This document shows positions 30,521 through 37,807 of a stretch of DNA of 64,000 bases, one piece after another. A model generated the notes under the pieces. It saw only the letters and a program-made list of their open reading frames with translations, did no database searches and was not told the DNA's origin. Within the stretch, counting starts at the first letter, position 1. The number at the start of each line of letters is the position of its first letter. This DNA is from Ruminococcaceae bacterium FB2012 (lineage in GTDB: Bacteria > Bacillota > Clostridia > Oscillospirales > Ruminococcaceae): NCBI GenBank assembly GCA_900104495.1, contig FMXS01000005.1:186001-250000 (forward strand), in the 5' to 3' direction. Position numbers and translations under genes: made by a program.

Positions 30521-31444
30521 TTATCCCCGGAGGAAGCCTTCGATGATCTTTTTCTCGGCTTCTTCCTCGGAGAGACCGAGGGTCTGGAGCTTGATGATCT
30601 GCTCGCCGGCGATCTTGCCTATTGCCGCTTCGTGGATAAGCTCGGCGTCAAGACAGCCTGCGAAAAGCTCGGGAGCGGCGTTGACTCTGCCGTTGTCCGC
30701 AAGGATAGCATCGCACTCGGAATGCCCCTTGCAGCGGTTGTTTCCGCTGATCTTGGAATGATACTCCTGGTAGGAGCGTCCCTTCGCCACCGAACGGGAA
30801 ACGATGTCCGCGCCGGAATCCTCGCCGTCAAGCTCTACGGCAAAATCCGTCTGAGCGATCTGATCGCCGTCGGTCATGATGCGCTCCTTGATGACCAGCT
30901 TTGCGCCCTTGCCGAGCCTGCCGGAGGTCTTGCGGTAGGTGCTGTCCACACCGCCAATCTGTATGGTGTCCATTTCAAGATAGCTGTCCTCGCCCTGCTC
31001 GATCTCGGTAACGGGGTCGATGCGCTTGGCTCCGCCGCCGGCTCCGGTGCCGATGTGTTTTTCCTTGTAAAGCACCCGGGCTCCCTTGGCCAGTATGAAG
31101 CGGTGGATGCCGTGATGCCTTACGTCGTGTCCGTCGGAGGTGTGTACTCCGCAGCCCGCCACGATAGTAACGTCGGCGCCCTCGCCCACATAGAAGTCGT
31201 TGTATACCAGATCGTTGATGCCGCCCTTGGTGACGCAGGCGGGGATATAAACGGTCTCGCCCTTGGTGCCGGGCTTGATGCGTATCACCAGTCCGGGACC
31301 GTCCTGCTTGTTTTCGAGGGTGATGTTCTCGGAGGACTGTCTGCCAGCGCACTCGCCGTTGGAGCGGATATTATAGGCTCCGTTGAATTTGCCGTTCCAG
31401 TCGGAAACGATGCCCAGCAGTTCTTCGGTGGTCTTGTCAATCAT
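30521..31444 (-). CDS. sufB: SufB/SufD-family Fe-S cluster assembly scaffold (short type)
   Basis: A 307-residue beta-helix scaffold of the SUF family. Recognisable segments are VYIPACVTKGGINDLVYNDF, YKEKHIGTGAGGGAKRIDPV and the C-terminal helix GFLRG-type end (LGLSEEEAEKKIIEGFLRG) found in SufB/SufD. It is much shorter than classical SufB (about 470). It is paired only with SufC, matching the minimal two-gene SUF-like system known from archaea and some clostridia. No sufD, sufS or sufU is present here. The start overlaps the end of sufC by 8 bases. It should form SufB2C2 in the cytoplasm. Confidence 0.9.
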   Translation of the reverse strand: MIDKTTEELLGIVSDWNGKFNGAYNIRSNGECAGRQSSENITLENKQDGPGLVIRIKPGTKGETVYIPACVTKGGINDLVYNDFYVGEGADVTIVAGCGVHTSDGHDVRHHGIHRFILAKGARVLYKEKHIGTGAGGGAKRIDPVTEIEQGEDSYLEMDTIQIGGVDSTYRKTSGRLGKGAKLVIKERIMTDGDQIAQTDFAVELDGEDSGADIVSRSVAKGRSYQEYHSKISGNNRCKGHSECDAILADNGRVNAAPELFAGCLDAELIHEAAIGKIAGEQIIKLQTLGLSEEEAEKKIIEGFLRG

Positions 31445-32177
31445 CGCAGTTTTCCTCCTTATCCTTGCCGAGAGGGCAGCGTTCTGTCTTTTCCTCGCCG
31501 AGAAGCCCGCCGAGTATTTCCTCGCGGCGTCCGGCCTTCTTCACCGAACCGTCGGCGATCACGGCGATATAGTCGGATATCTCCAATATCCTCTCCTGAT
31601 GCGAGATGATAAGCAGGGACTTGTCCTCGGTGGCTTTGAGCTTTTCAAAGGCGTCGATCAGACTGGAGAAGCTCCAGAGGTCGATGCCCGCCTCCGGCTC
31701 GTCGAACACGAGGACCTTGGCGTCCTTTTTAGCCAGCACCGAAGCGATCTCTATTCTCTTTGCCTCGCCTCCCGAAAGTGAGGAGTCGATGACGCGGTCG
31801 ATATACTCATTGGCGCAGAGCCCGACTTTCCCGAGGATCTCGCAGATCTCCCGGTCGCTGAGGGTACGCTGGGCGGCAAGCTCCAGCAGATCGCGGACGT
31901 TAAGGCCCTTGAATCTTACGGGCTGCTGAAAGGCGTAACCGATGCCGTGCTGGGAACGGGTGGTAATGTCCCAGCCGGTGATGTCCTCGCCGTCCAGGAG
32001 AATACTGCCGCTGACGGGCTTTTCGAGCCCGGCGATCAGCTTAGCGAGGGAAGTTTTGCCTCCGCCGTTGGGGCCGGTGATAACGGTGAGCTTCCCCTCG
32101 GGGATCTCGAGGGAGACATTTTTGAGTATCTCCTCGCCGGTACCGAGAGTCCAGCTCAAGTCCTGTATTTTCAGCAT
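31437..32177 (-). CDS. sufC: Fe-S cluster assembly ATPase SufC
   Basis: A 246-residue ABC-type ATPase with Walker A GPNGGGKTSLAK near residues 36-47, signature SSLSGGEAKRIEIASVLAKK, and Walker B VLVFDEPEAGID. It drives the scaffold encoded immediately downstream. ATG 32177 is chosen because AGGAGG lies 10 bases upstream; an in-frame TTG at 32186 abuts that site. The C-terminal 20 residues contain two cysteines (RCPLGKDKEENC) beyond the usual SufC end, which is unusual and could bind metal. A consensus promoter lies 50 bases upstream. Confidence 0.95.
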   Translation of the reverse strand: MLKIQDLSWTLGTGEEILKNVSLEIPEGKLTVITGPNGGGKTSLAKLIAGLEKPVSGSILLDGEDITGWDITTRSQHGIGYAFQQPVRFKGLNVRDLLELAAQRTLSDREICEILGKVGLCANEYIDRVIDSSLSGGEAKRIEIASVLAKKDAKVLVFDEPEAGIDLWSFSSLIDAFEKLKATEDKSLLIISHQERILEISDYIAVIADGSVKKAGRREEILGGLLGEEKTERCPLGKDKEENCDD

Positions 32178-32226
32178 AAAATGCAAACCTCCTAAATTGG
32201 ATCATTACCGAAAAAGCGGTAAGTAT

Positions 32227-32255
32227 ATTATACCTCTTTAGTAGTATTTTGTCAA
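32227..32255 (-). promoter_or_regulatory. Sigma-A promoter of sufCB
   Basis: TTGACA (32250-32255) and TATAAT (32227-32232) on the minus strand are 17 bases apart. Confidence 0.9.
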
Positions 32256-32257
32256 GG

Positions 32258-32377
32258 CCCTACCGGCAGGGGCGCGCCCCTGGTCCGAGCGCGGACGGCG
32301 CAACTCCGCCGCAAGCAGCATAGTTCGGAAGGAAAGTTTGTGATGCGGCGGGGCTGAACAAAAGCGGTAAACCCGCC
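32258..32377 (+). repeat. Dispersed repeat A, copy 6
   Basis: GGTCCGAGCGCGGACGGCGC (32282 on) is followed by a core stem CCGCCGCA with TGCGGCGG (32306-32313 and 32344-32351), loop GGAAGGAAAGTTTG, then GGCTGAACAAAAGCGG. It directly adjoins repeat B copy 1 to the right. Together they fill much of the 553-base gap between sufC and acpP. Confidence 0.85.
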
Positions 32378-32505
32378 AACGAACCAACGTGTCAAGAATG
32401 CGAGTACCAACGTTACATCACGCCAAGCCGTCCGCGACGCGGCACAACAGTCACATCACGATACAAACCCAAGCGCCCAACGGGCGCGCAGCGTGACCTA
32501 AAAAA
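32378..32505 (+). repeat. Dispersed repeat B, copy 1
   Basis: About 128 bases beginning AACGAACCAACG and containing CGCCAAGCCGTCCGCG, then GCGCCC-AAC-GGGCGC (a 6-bp hairpin, 32473-32487) and GCAGCGTGA. A second copy of similar length and roughly 80% identity by eye lies before ilvA at 60345-60470. The rest of the gap (32506-32635) shows nothing recognisable. Confidence 0.85.
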
Positions 32506-32635
32506 CGTGAACTAAAATAAACAATATTTATGCAAGCCTTCGACAGCTTTTTATCATATACGACATACCCCGATATCCGCTGTCGGACAGCGTCGGCCGA
32601 GATATTAAAAAAGTGTAAAAAAAGCCGTTTTGAGA

Positions 32636-32664
32636 TTGACAAACAGGCTGTATAAAGATATACT
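32636..32664 (+). promoter_or_regulatory. Sigma-A promoter of the fatty-acid operon
   Basis: TTGACA (32636-32641) and TATACT (32659-32664) are 17 bases apart. The start site is expected near 32671, immediately before a palindromic operator. Confidence 0.85.
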
Positions 32665-32672
32665 AAACTTAG

Positions 32673-32687
32673 GTTATCAATGATAAC
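32673..32687. promoter_or_regulatory. Putative operator of the fatty-acid operon
   Basis: GTTATCA (32673-32679) and TGATAAC (32681-32687) are perfect inverted copies around an A, located at +2 to +16 of the expected transcript. The position suits a repressor such as the TetR protein encoded at the end of the operon. It does not match the known FapR or FabT sites. Confidence 0.6.
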
Positions 32688-32730
32688 TTTTTATCGGCGA
32701 TACCTTATTAATAATACGGAGGAAATTACA

Positions 32731-32952
32731 ATGGTATTTGAAACTGTTTGCAGAATAATCGCTGAGAGGATCGAGTGCGACCCCGAGAGCATCACCCGTG
32801 AATCCACTTTCAGAGATCTCGGTATCGACTCCCTCGACACCGTTGACCTCATGATGAACCTTGATGACGAGCTGGGCCTCGACCTCGAGCTGGACGAGAA
32901 GCTCGAAACAGTCGGCGACCTGGTAGACTTTATCGAATCCAAGCAGGAATAA
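32731..32952 (+). CDS. acpP: Acyl carrier protein
   Basis: A 73-residue acidic four-helix carrier of growing fatty acyl chains. The phosphopantetheine attachment motif is GIDSLDTVD, with Ser34. ATG 32731 has GGAGG 8 bases upstream, which rules out the longer frame from 32680. It is the first gene of the fab-acc operon, 4 bases before fabK, and is downstream of the operon promoter and the GTTATCA operator. Confidence 0.96.
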   Translation: MVFETVCRIIAERIECDPESITRESTFRDLGIDSLDTVDLMMNLDDELGLDLELDEKLETVGDLVDFIESKQE

Positions 32953-32956
32953 GCCC

Positions 32957-33901
32957 ATGATCGAAAGCAAACTGTGCGGGATGCTCGGCATCGAGTATCC
33001 TGTTTTTCAGGGCGGAATGGCCTGGATCGCAGACGGTGAGCTTGCCGCTGCCGTGTCAAACGGCGGCGGTCTTGGTATAATTGCGGCCGGAAATGCTCCC
33101 GCCGACTATGTGAGAGAGCAGATCCGCCGGGCCAAGGAGCTTACGGACAAGCCCTTCGGTGTGAACATCATGCTGCTGAGCCCCTATGCGGACGAGGTAG
33201 CGGCTGTTGCCGCCGAGGAAAAGGCGGCGGTAGTCACCACCGGTGCAGGCAACCCCTCAAAGTATATGGAAATGTGGAAGAACGCGGGCATCAAGGTGAT
33301 ACCCGTGGTGGCTTCCTGTGCCCTGGCGAAGCTCATGGAGCGCCTCGGAGCCTCGGCTGTCATTGCCGAAGGCGGCGAGAGCGGCGGACATATCGGTGAG
33401 CTTACGACTATGGTGCTTGTGCCTCAGATCGCGGATACCGTGACTATCCCTGTTATCGCGGCGGGAGGCATCGCCGACGGCAGAGGAGTGGCGGCGGCAT
33501 TTATGCTGGGCGCCTGCGGCGTCCAGGTGGGAACAAGGTTCTTAGCCGCCGAGGAGTGCAATATCCACCCGGTATACAAGGAAAAGGTGGTCAAGGCCAA
33601 GGACCTCTGCACTATGGTCACCGGCAGAAGGCTCGGTCATCCCGTAAGAGCGCTGAGGACCAATTTCCAGAGGGAATACCTTAAAGCAGAGTACACTCAG
33701 ATCAGCGACGAGGAGCTGGAGGCTATGGGCGCAGGCTCACTGCGCAAGGCCGTAGTTGACGGAAACAACGACGAAGGCTGCTTCCTTGCGGGACAGTCGG
33801 CGGCAATGGTGAAGAAGGTCCAGCCGGCGGCGGAGATCGTCCGCGAGCTGTGCGAGAGCGCGGAGCCGCTGCTGAAAGGAGCTGCGAAATGGGTAAGATA
33901 G
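32957..33901 (+). CDS. fabK: Enoyl-ACP reductase II (FMN-dependent)
   Basis: A 314-residue TIM-barrel flavoprotein of the FabK/2-nitropropane dioxygenase family that does the last reduction of each elongation cycle. Marks are PVFQGGMAWIADGELAAAVS at the N-terminus, AEGGESGGHIGE (FMN phosphate and the catalytic His) and AAGGIADGRGVAAAFMLGA. It replaces FabI here, which implies insensitivity to triclosan-type inhibitors if it is the only such enzyme (known for FabK). It begins 4 bases after acpP and overlaps fabD by 13 bases. Confidence 0.95.
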   Translation: MIESKLCGMLGIEYPVFQGGMAWIADGELAAAVSNGGGLGIIAAGNAPADYVREQIRRAKELTDKPFGVNIMLLSPYADEVAAVAAEEKAAVVTTGAGNPSKYMEMWKNAGIKVIPVVASCALAKLMERLGASAVIAEGGESGGHIGELTTMVLVPQIADTVTIPVIAAGGIADGRGVAAAFMLGACGVQVGTRFLAAEECNIHPVYKEKVVKAKDLCTMVTGRRLGHPVRALRTNFQREYLKAEYTQISDEELEAMGAGSLRKAVVDGNNDEGCFLAGQSAAMVKKVQPAAEIVRELCESAEPLLKGAAKWVR

Positions 33902-34800
33902 CATTTGTATTCTCAGGCCAGGGCGCACAGCGTCCCGGCATGGGAAAGGAATTATACGATGCCTCTGCTGCGGCAAAAGAGGTCTTTGAGAAGCTGGACG
34001 CCATAAGGCCCGGCACCTCGGAGATGTGCTTTAACGGCAGCGACGAGGAGCTTATGCAGACCGGCAACACTCAGCCCTGCCTCTTTGCGGTGGAGCTGGC
34101 TGCGGCTGTGGCACTCCGGGAGAAGGGCATCGAGGCTGATATGACGGCAGGCTTTTCTCTGGGAGAGATCGCGGCGCTGACTTATTCCGGCGCAGCTTCC
34201 CTGGAGGAAGGCTTTAAAATAGTTTGTACCCGCGGCGAGCTGATGCAGAAGGCCGCCGAACAGTACCCCGCTTCTATGGCGGCAGTGCTGAAGCTGCCCA
34301 ACGAGGAAGTGGAGCGCATCTGCGCGGGGCTGGATCAGGCTTATCCCGTGAACTACAACTGCGAGGGACAGGTCACCTGCGCTGCGGCAAAGGAAACGAT
34401 CCCCCTTTTACAGGCTGCGGTCAAGGATGCGGGCGGACGCGCCGTCCCTCTGAAAGTCTCGGGCGGATTCCATTCGCCTTTTATGAAGAGCGCTGCGGAG
34501 GAATTTGCGGTAGCCCTGCGTTCAAGCGAGCTTGAAGCTCCGAAGATCCCGCTTTACTCCAATTTCACGGCGGAGCCCTACGGCGATAATCCCACCCGGC
34601 TGCTTTCTCAGCAGATATGCTCTCCCGTTAAGTGGGAGAAGCTGGTGAAGAATATGATCGCGGCAGGCTGCGACACTTTCGTCGAGCTGGGCGCGGGAAA
34701 CACGCTTGTGGGCCTTATAGGCCGCATAGACAAGTCCGTGAAGACCCTCTGCGTCACCGACAAGGCGGGGCTGGACAAGGCGCTGGCGGAGCTTCTTTGA
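33889..34800 (+). CDS. fabD: Malonyl-CoA:ACP transacylase
   Basis: A 303-residue enzyme moving malonyl from CoA to ACP. It starts MGKIAFVFSGQGAQRPGMG, with the GQGAQ oxyanion loop. The nucleophile is Ser90 in GFSLGE and the catalytic His is in SGGFHSPFM near residue 200. ATG 33889 is chosen for AAAGGAG 7 bases upstream; it lies within the fabK end, so the two are coupled. The length is normal. Confidence 0.96.
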   Translation: MGKIAFVFSGQGAQRPGMGKELYDASAAAKEVFEKLDAIRPGTSEMCFNGSDEELMQTGNTQPCLFAVELAAAVALREKGIEADMTAGFSLGEIAALTYSGAASLEEGFKIVCTRGELMQKAAEQYPASMAAVLKLPNEEVERICAGLDQAYPVNYNCEGQVTCAAAKETIPLLQAAVKDAGGRAVPLKVSGGFHSPFMKSAAEEFAVALRSSELEAPKIPLYSNFTAEPYGDNPTRLLSQQICSPVKWEKLVKNMIAAGCDTFVELGAGNTLVGLIGRIDKSVKTLCVTDKAGLDKALAELL

Positions 34801-34841
34801 TCGACAGCAGATAATAATAATATAAACACGGAGGTGTTCCG

Positions 34842-35576
34842 ATGCTTAAAGGAAACACGGCGATAGTCACCGGCGGGTCCCGGGGAATAGGCGCGGCGAT
34901 AGCAAAGAAGCTGGCGTCCCTGGGAGCAAATGTAGCCCTGCTGGACATCGGCAACGAGGACCAGGCAAAGCTGGTCTGCGAATACTGCACCGAGGAATTC
35001 GGCGTCAAGGCGGCTTATTACAGCTGCAACGTGGCCGACTTCGAGCAGACCAAGCAGGTCGTAACTCAGGTGAGCAAGGACTTTGAAAACGTAACGATAC
35101 TGATAAACAACGCGGGCATCACCCGGGACGGTCTGGTGATGATGATGAACGAGAAGCAGTTCGATGACGTCATCAGCGTCAACCTCAAGGGCGCTTTCAA
35201 TATGATAAAGCACTGCTCGAGACAGTTTATGAAGAACAAGTGCGGCAGGATAGTCAATATCTCGTCGGTATCGGGTCTCAGCGGCAATGCGGGACAGGCC
35301 AATTACAGCGCCTCCAAGGCGGGGCTGGTGGGCCTTACCAAGACCGTGGCAAGGGAGTTCGCATCAAAGAACATCACCTGCAACGCTATTGCTCCCGGTT
35401 TTATCGCCACGGATATGACCGCTGACATCAGCGCCGAGAACAATCCCCTGGCGGCACAGATCCCTCTGGGACGTCCCGGCACCCCCGAGGACATCGCGGG
35501 AGCGGCTGCCTTCCTCGTTACCTCGCCCTACGTCACCGGCGTAGTGCTGAGAGTTGACGGCGGACTGGGTATGTAA
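34842..35576 (+). CDS. fabG: 3-oxoacyl-ACP reductase
   Basis: A 244-residue NADPH-dependent short-chain dehydrogenase that reduces 3-oxoacyl-ACP. The Rossmann motif GGSRGIG is at residues 11-17, NNAG at about 89, and the catalytic Ser142-Tyr155-Lys159 triad lies in NISSVSG...YSASK. ACGGAGG lies 7 bases before the ATG. There are 41 bases between it and fabD. Confidence 0.96.
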   Translation: MLKGNTAIVTGGSRGIGAAIAKKLASLGANVALLDIGNEDQAKLVCEYCTEEFGVKAAYYSCNVADFEQTKQVVTQVSKDFENVTILINNAGITRDGLVMMMNEKQFDDVISVNLKGAFNMIKHCSRQFMKNKCGRIVNISSVSGLSGNAGQANYSASKAGLVGLTKTVAREFASKNITCNAIAPGFIATDMTADISAENNPLAAQIPLGRPGTPEDIAGAAAFLVTSPYVTGVVLRVDGGLGM

Positions 35577-35608
35577 CTGACAGTTGAAATTATCGCTGGG
35601 AGGAAAAT

Positions 35609-36847
35609 ATGGAAAATAAGATTCGCAGAGTAGTAGTCACCGGCATCGGAGCCGTAACGCCCCTGGGGCTGACCGCAGCCGAGACCTGGTCGGCTATGCT
35701 GGAGGGAAAGAACGGCATCGGGCCCATCACCCTGTTTGATACCACAGAGTTCAAGACCAAGCTGGCAGCCGAGGTCAAAGGCTTCGAGCCGAGAAATTAT
35801 ATGGAAAAAGCCGAGATCCTCAAGACCGACCGCTATTCGCTGTTCGGCATAGCGGCGGCCCAGGAGGCCGTTGACGACAGCGGCATCATGGGAAAGATCG
35901 ACCCCGACAGAGCCGCTGTATATTTCGGCTCGGGCATCGGCGGCATCTCGTCCTTTGAGACCGAGCATACCAAGCTGATGCAGAGGGGCCCCAAGAGAGT
36001 ATCGCCCTATTTCGTACCTATGATGATCGCCAATATGGCAGCGGGAATGATCGCCATAAGGTTCAACTGCCAAAATGCGGCTCTGCCCGCAGTTACGGCC
36101 TGCGCCTCCGGTTCCAACGCTATTGGCGAGGCTATCAGAGCTATCCGTCACGGCTACTGCGATGCCGCGATAACCGGCGGCTGCGAGGCTGCTATCAGCC
36201 CCGTGGGCGTGGCCGGATTCATCAATATGCAGGCCCTTTCGGTCTCCGAGGACCCCGACGCAGCTTCTCTTCCCTTTGACAAGAGACGTGCGGGATTCGT
36301 CATCGGAGAGGGCGGTGCGGCACTGGTGCTTGAAGAGTACGAGCACGCCAAGGCAAGAGGCGCAAAGATCTACGCCGAGGCCGTGGGCTACGGCTCCACC
36401 TGCGACGCGCATCATATCACCGCTCCCGACCCCGAAGCCGGCGGAGCTTCAAGAGCCATCAAGCAGGCTCTGGAAGAAGCAGGATATACGGATAAGGATA
36501 CGATCTACATCAACGCTCACGGCACCGGAACTCCTCTCAACGACAAGTCGGAGACCAAGGCCGTCAAGATCGCGCTGGGCGATAAGGCGAAGGACGCTTA
36601 CATAAGCTCCACCAAGTCAATGACCGGTCATATGCTGGGCGCTGCGGGAGCTATCGAGGCTATCGCCTGCATCAAAGCCCTCCAGGAGGGCATCATCCCG
36701 CCGACGATAAACCTGAACGAGCCCGACGAGGAATGCGACCTCAACTACTGCCCCAACAAGGCAGTCAAGGCGGATATTGATCTGGCTATCTCAAATTCAC
36801 TGGGCTTCGGCGGCCACAACGCCTGCGTAGCCTTCAGAAAGATCTGA
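35609..36847 (+). CDS. fabF: 3-oxoacyl-ACP synthase II
   Basis: A 412-residue condensing enzyme with the Cys-His-His triad: TACASGSN (Cys165), NAHGTGTPLNDKSE and KSMTGHMLGAAGA. It elongates acyl-ACP with malonyl-ACP. GGGAGG precedes the ATG by about 7 bases. The operon has no fabH, so chain initiation must rely on a FabH encoded elsewhere or on another route. Standard length, nothing missing. Confidence 0.96.
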   Translation: MENKIRRVVVTGIGAVTPLGLTAAETWSAMLEGKNGIGPITLFDTTEFKTKLAAEVKGFEPRNYMEKAEILKTDRYSLFGIAAAQEAVDDSGIMGKIDPDRAAVYFGSGIGGISSFETEHTKLMQRGPKRVSPYFVPMMIANMAAGMIAIRFNCQNAALPAVTACASGSNAIGEAIRAIRHGYCDAAITGGCEAAISPVGVAGFINMQALSVSEDPDAASLPFDKRRAGFVIGEGGAALVLEEYEHAKARGAKIYAEAVGYGSTCDAHHITAPDPEAGGASRAIKQALEEAGYTDKDTIYINAHGTGTPLNDKSETKAVKIALGDKAKDAYISSTKSMTGHMLGAAGAIEAIACIKALQEGIIPPTINLNEPDEECDLNYCPNKAVKADIDLAISNSLGFGGHNACVAFRKI

Positions 36848-36865
36848 CCCTCGGGAGGGGAAAAC

Positions 36866-37309
36866 ATGAACGAAAGCAATATCAGAAAATACGCCGAGCT
36901 TATGAAGGAGCTTGGCCTTACCGCGCTGGAGATCAACGAGAGCACAGGCAATGTGCGTCTTGAACGTACTCCTGCGCCTGCAGCGGCTGTATCTGCGCCT
37001 TCGGCGCCCGTACCTGCCCCCGCACCCGCTCAGAGCGCGGCGCCCGTGGAGCCCAATCCCGCCGGCGACGTTATCAGAGTCAAGTCGCCTATGGTGGGAG
37101 TGTTCTACGCCGCTCCTGCCGAGAACGCCGAGCCTTTTGTAAAGGTGGGCGACAAGGTGTCCAAGGGACAGACCCTCTGCATCGTGGAGGCTATGAAGCT
37201 GATGAACGAGCTTCCTGCCGAGCAGGAGGGCATCATCACCGAGATATGCGTGGAAAACGGTCAGGTCGTGGACTACGGCATGACGCTGTTTGAAATGAAA
37301 AAAGCCTAA
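36866..37309 (+). CDS. accB: Biotin carboxyl carrier protein of acetyl-CoA carboxylase
   Basis: The 147-residue protein has an N-terminal helix (MNESNIRKYAELMKELGL), an Ala/Pro-rich hinge (residues 36-66) and a biotinyl domain whose EAMKLMNE carries the biotin on Lys111. The usual motif is EAMKM; L in place of M is common. GGGAGG lies 9 bases before the ATG. An internal terminator-like hairpin follows its stop. Confidence 0.96.
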   Translation: MNESNIRKYAELMKELGLTALEINESTGNVRLERTPAPAAAVSAPSAPVPAPAPAQSAAPVEPNPAGDVIRVKSPMVGVFYAAPAENAEPFVKVGDKVSKGQTLCIVEAMKLMNELPAEQEGIITEICVENGQVVDYGMTLFEMKKA

Positions 37310-37316
37310 GCAGGAT

Positions 37317-37345
37317 AGGCGCTCGTCTCTGAGCGCCTGTTTTTG
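37317..37345 (+). terminator. Internal terminator or attenuator between accB and fabZ
   Basis: AGGCGCTC (37317-37324) pairs perfectly with GAGCGCCT (37331-37338), followed by GTTTTTG. Downstream genes clearly belong to the same pathway, so this may lower rather than stop transcription, or protect an upstream mRNA segment. Confidence 0.65.
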
Positions 37346-37369
37346 CAGGTCAACAAAGGACTGACTGAT

Positions 37370-37807
37370 ATGAACAAGGAAGAAATAATGCAGATACTCC
37401 CCCACAGGGACAATATGCTTCTGGTGGACGAAGCCGAACTGGTGGGCGAGGAGAGCCACGGAAAATACCACGTCCGCGGGGACGAGTTTTTTTTGCAGGG
37501 ACATTTCCCCGGATACCCTATCGTGCCGGGAGTGATCCAGTGTGAGATACTGGCGCAGTCCGCCTGCGCACTGCTGGCCGACAAGATGAAGGAGGGCTTT
37601 ATGCCCCTTTATACGGGACTCAACAACGTCAAGTTCCGCAACCCCGTAAGACCGGGAGACACCTTTGAGACGGTCTGCCGTCTGACTAAGGTGAAGCATC
37701 CCTTCTATTTCGCCAGCGGCGAGGGCTACGTTGACGGAAAGCTCTGCGTCAAGGCCGAGTTTTCCTTTGCACTCAAGGAGCGTGAGCTATGTTTTCCAAA
37801 GTCCTGA
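37370..37807 (+). CDS. fabZ: 3-hydroxyacyl-ACP dehydratase
   Basis: A 145-residue hot-dog-fold dehydratase. Catalytic His45 lies in QGHFPGYP and Glu59 in GVIQCEIL; the N-terminal LPHRDNMLLVD is the family signature. ATG 37370 has AAAGGA 9 bases upstream, and a TTG at 37343 is rejected because it lies in the preceding hairpin. The end overlaps accC by 19 bases. Both FabA-type isomerase residues and a second fabZ are absent here. Confidence 0.95.
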   Translation: MNKEEIMQILPHRDNMLLVDEAELVGEESHGKYHVRGDEFFLQGHFPGYPIVPGVIQCEILAQSACALLADKMKEGFMPLYTGLNNVKFRNPVRPGDTFETVCRLTKVKHPFYFASGEGYVDGKLCVKAEFSFALKERELCFPKS

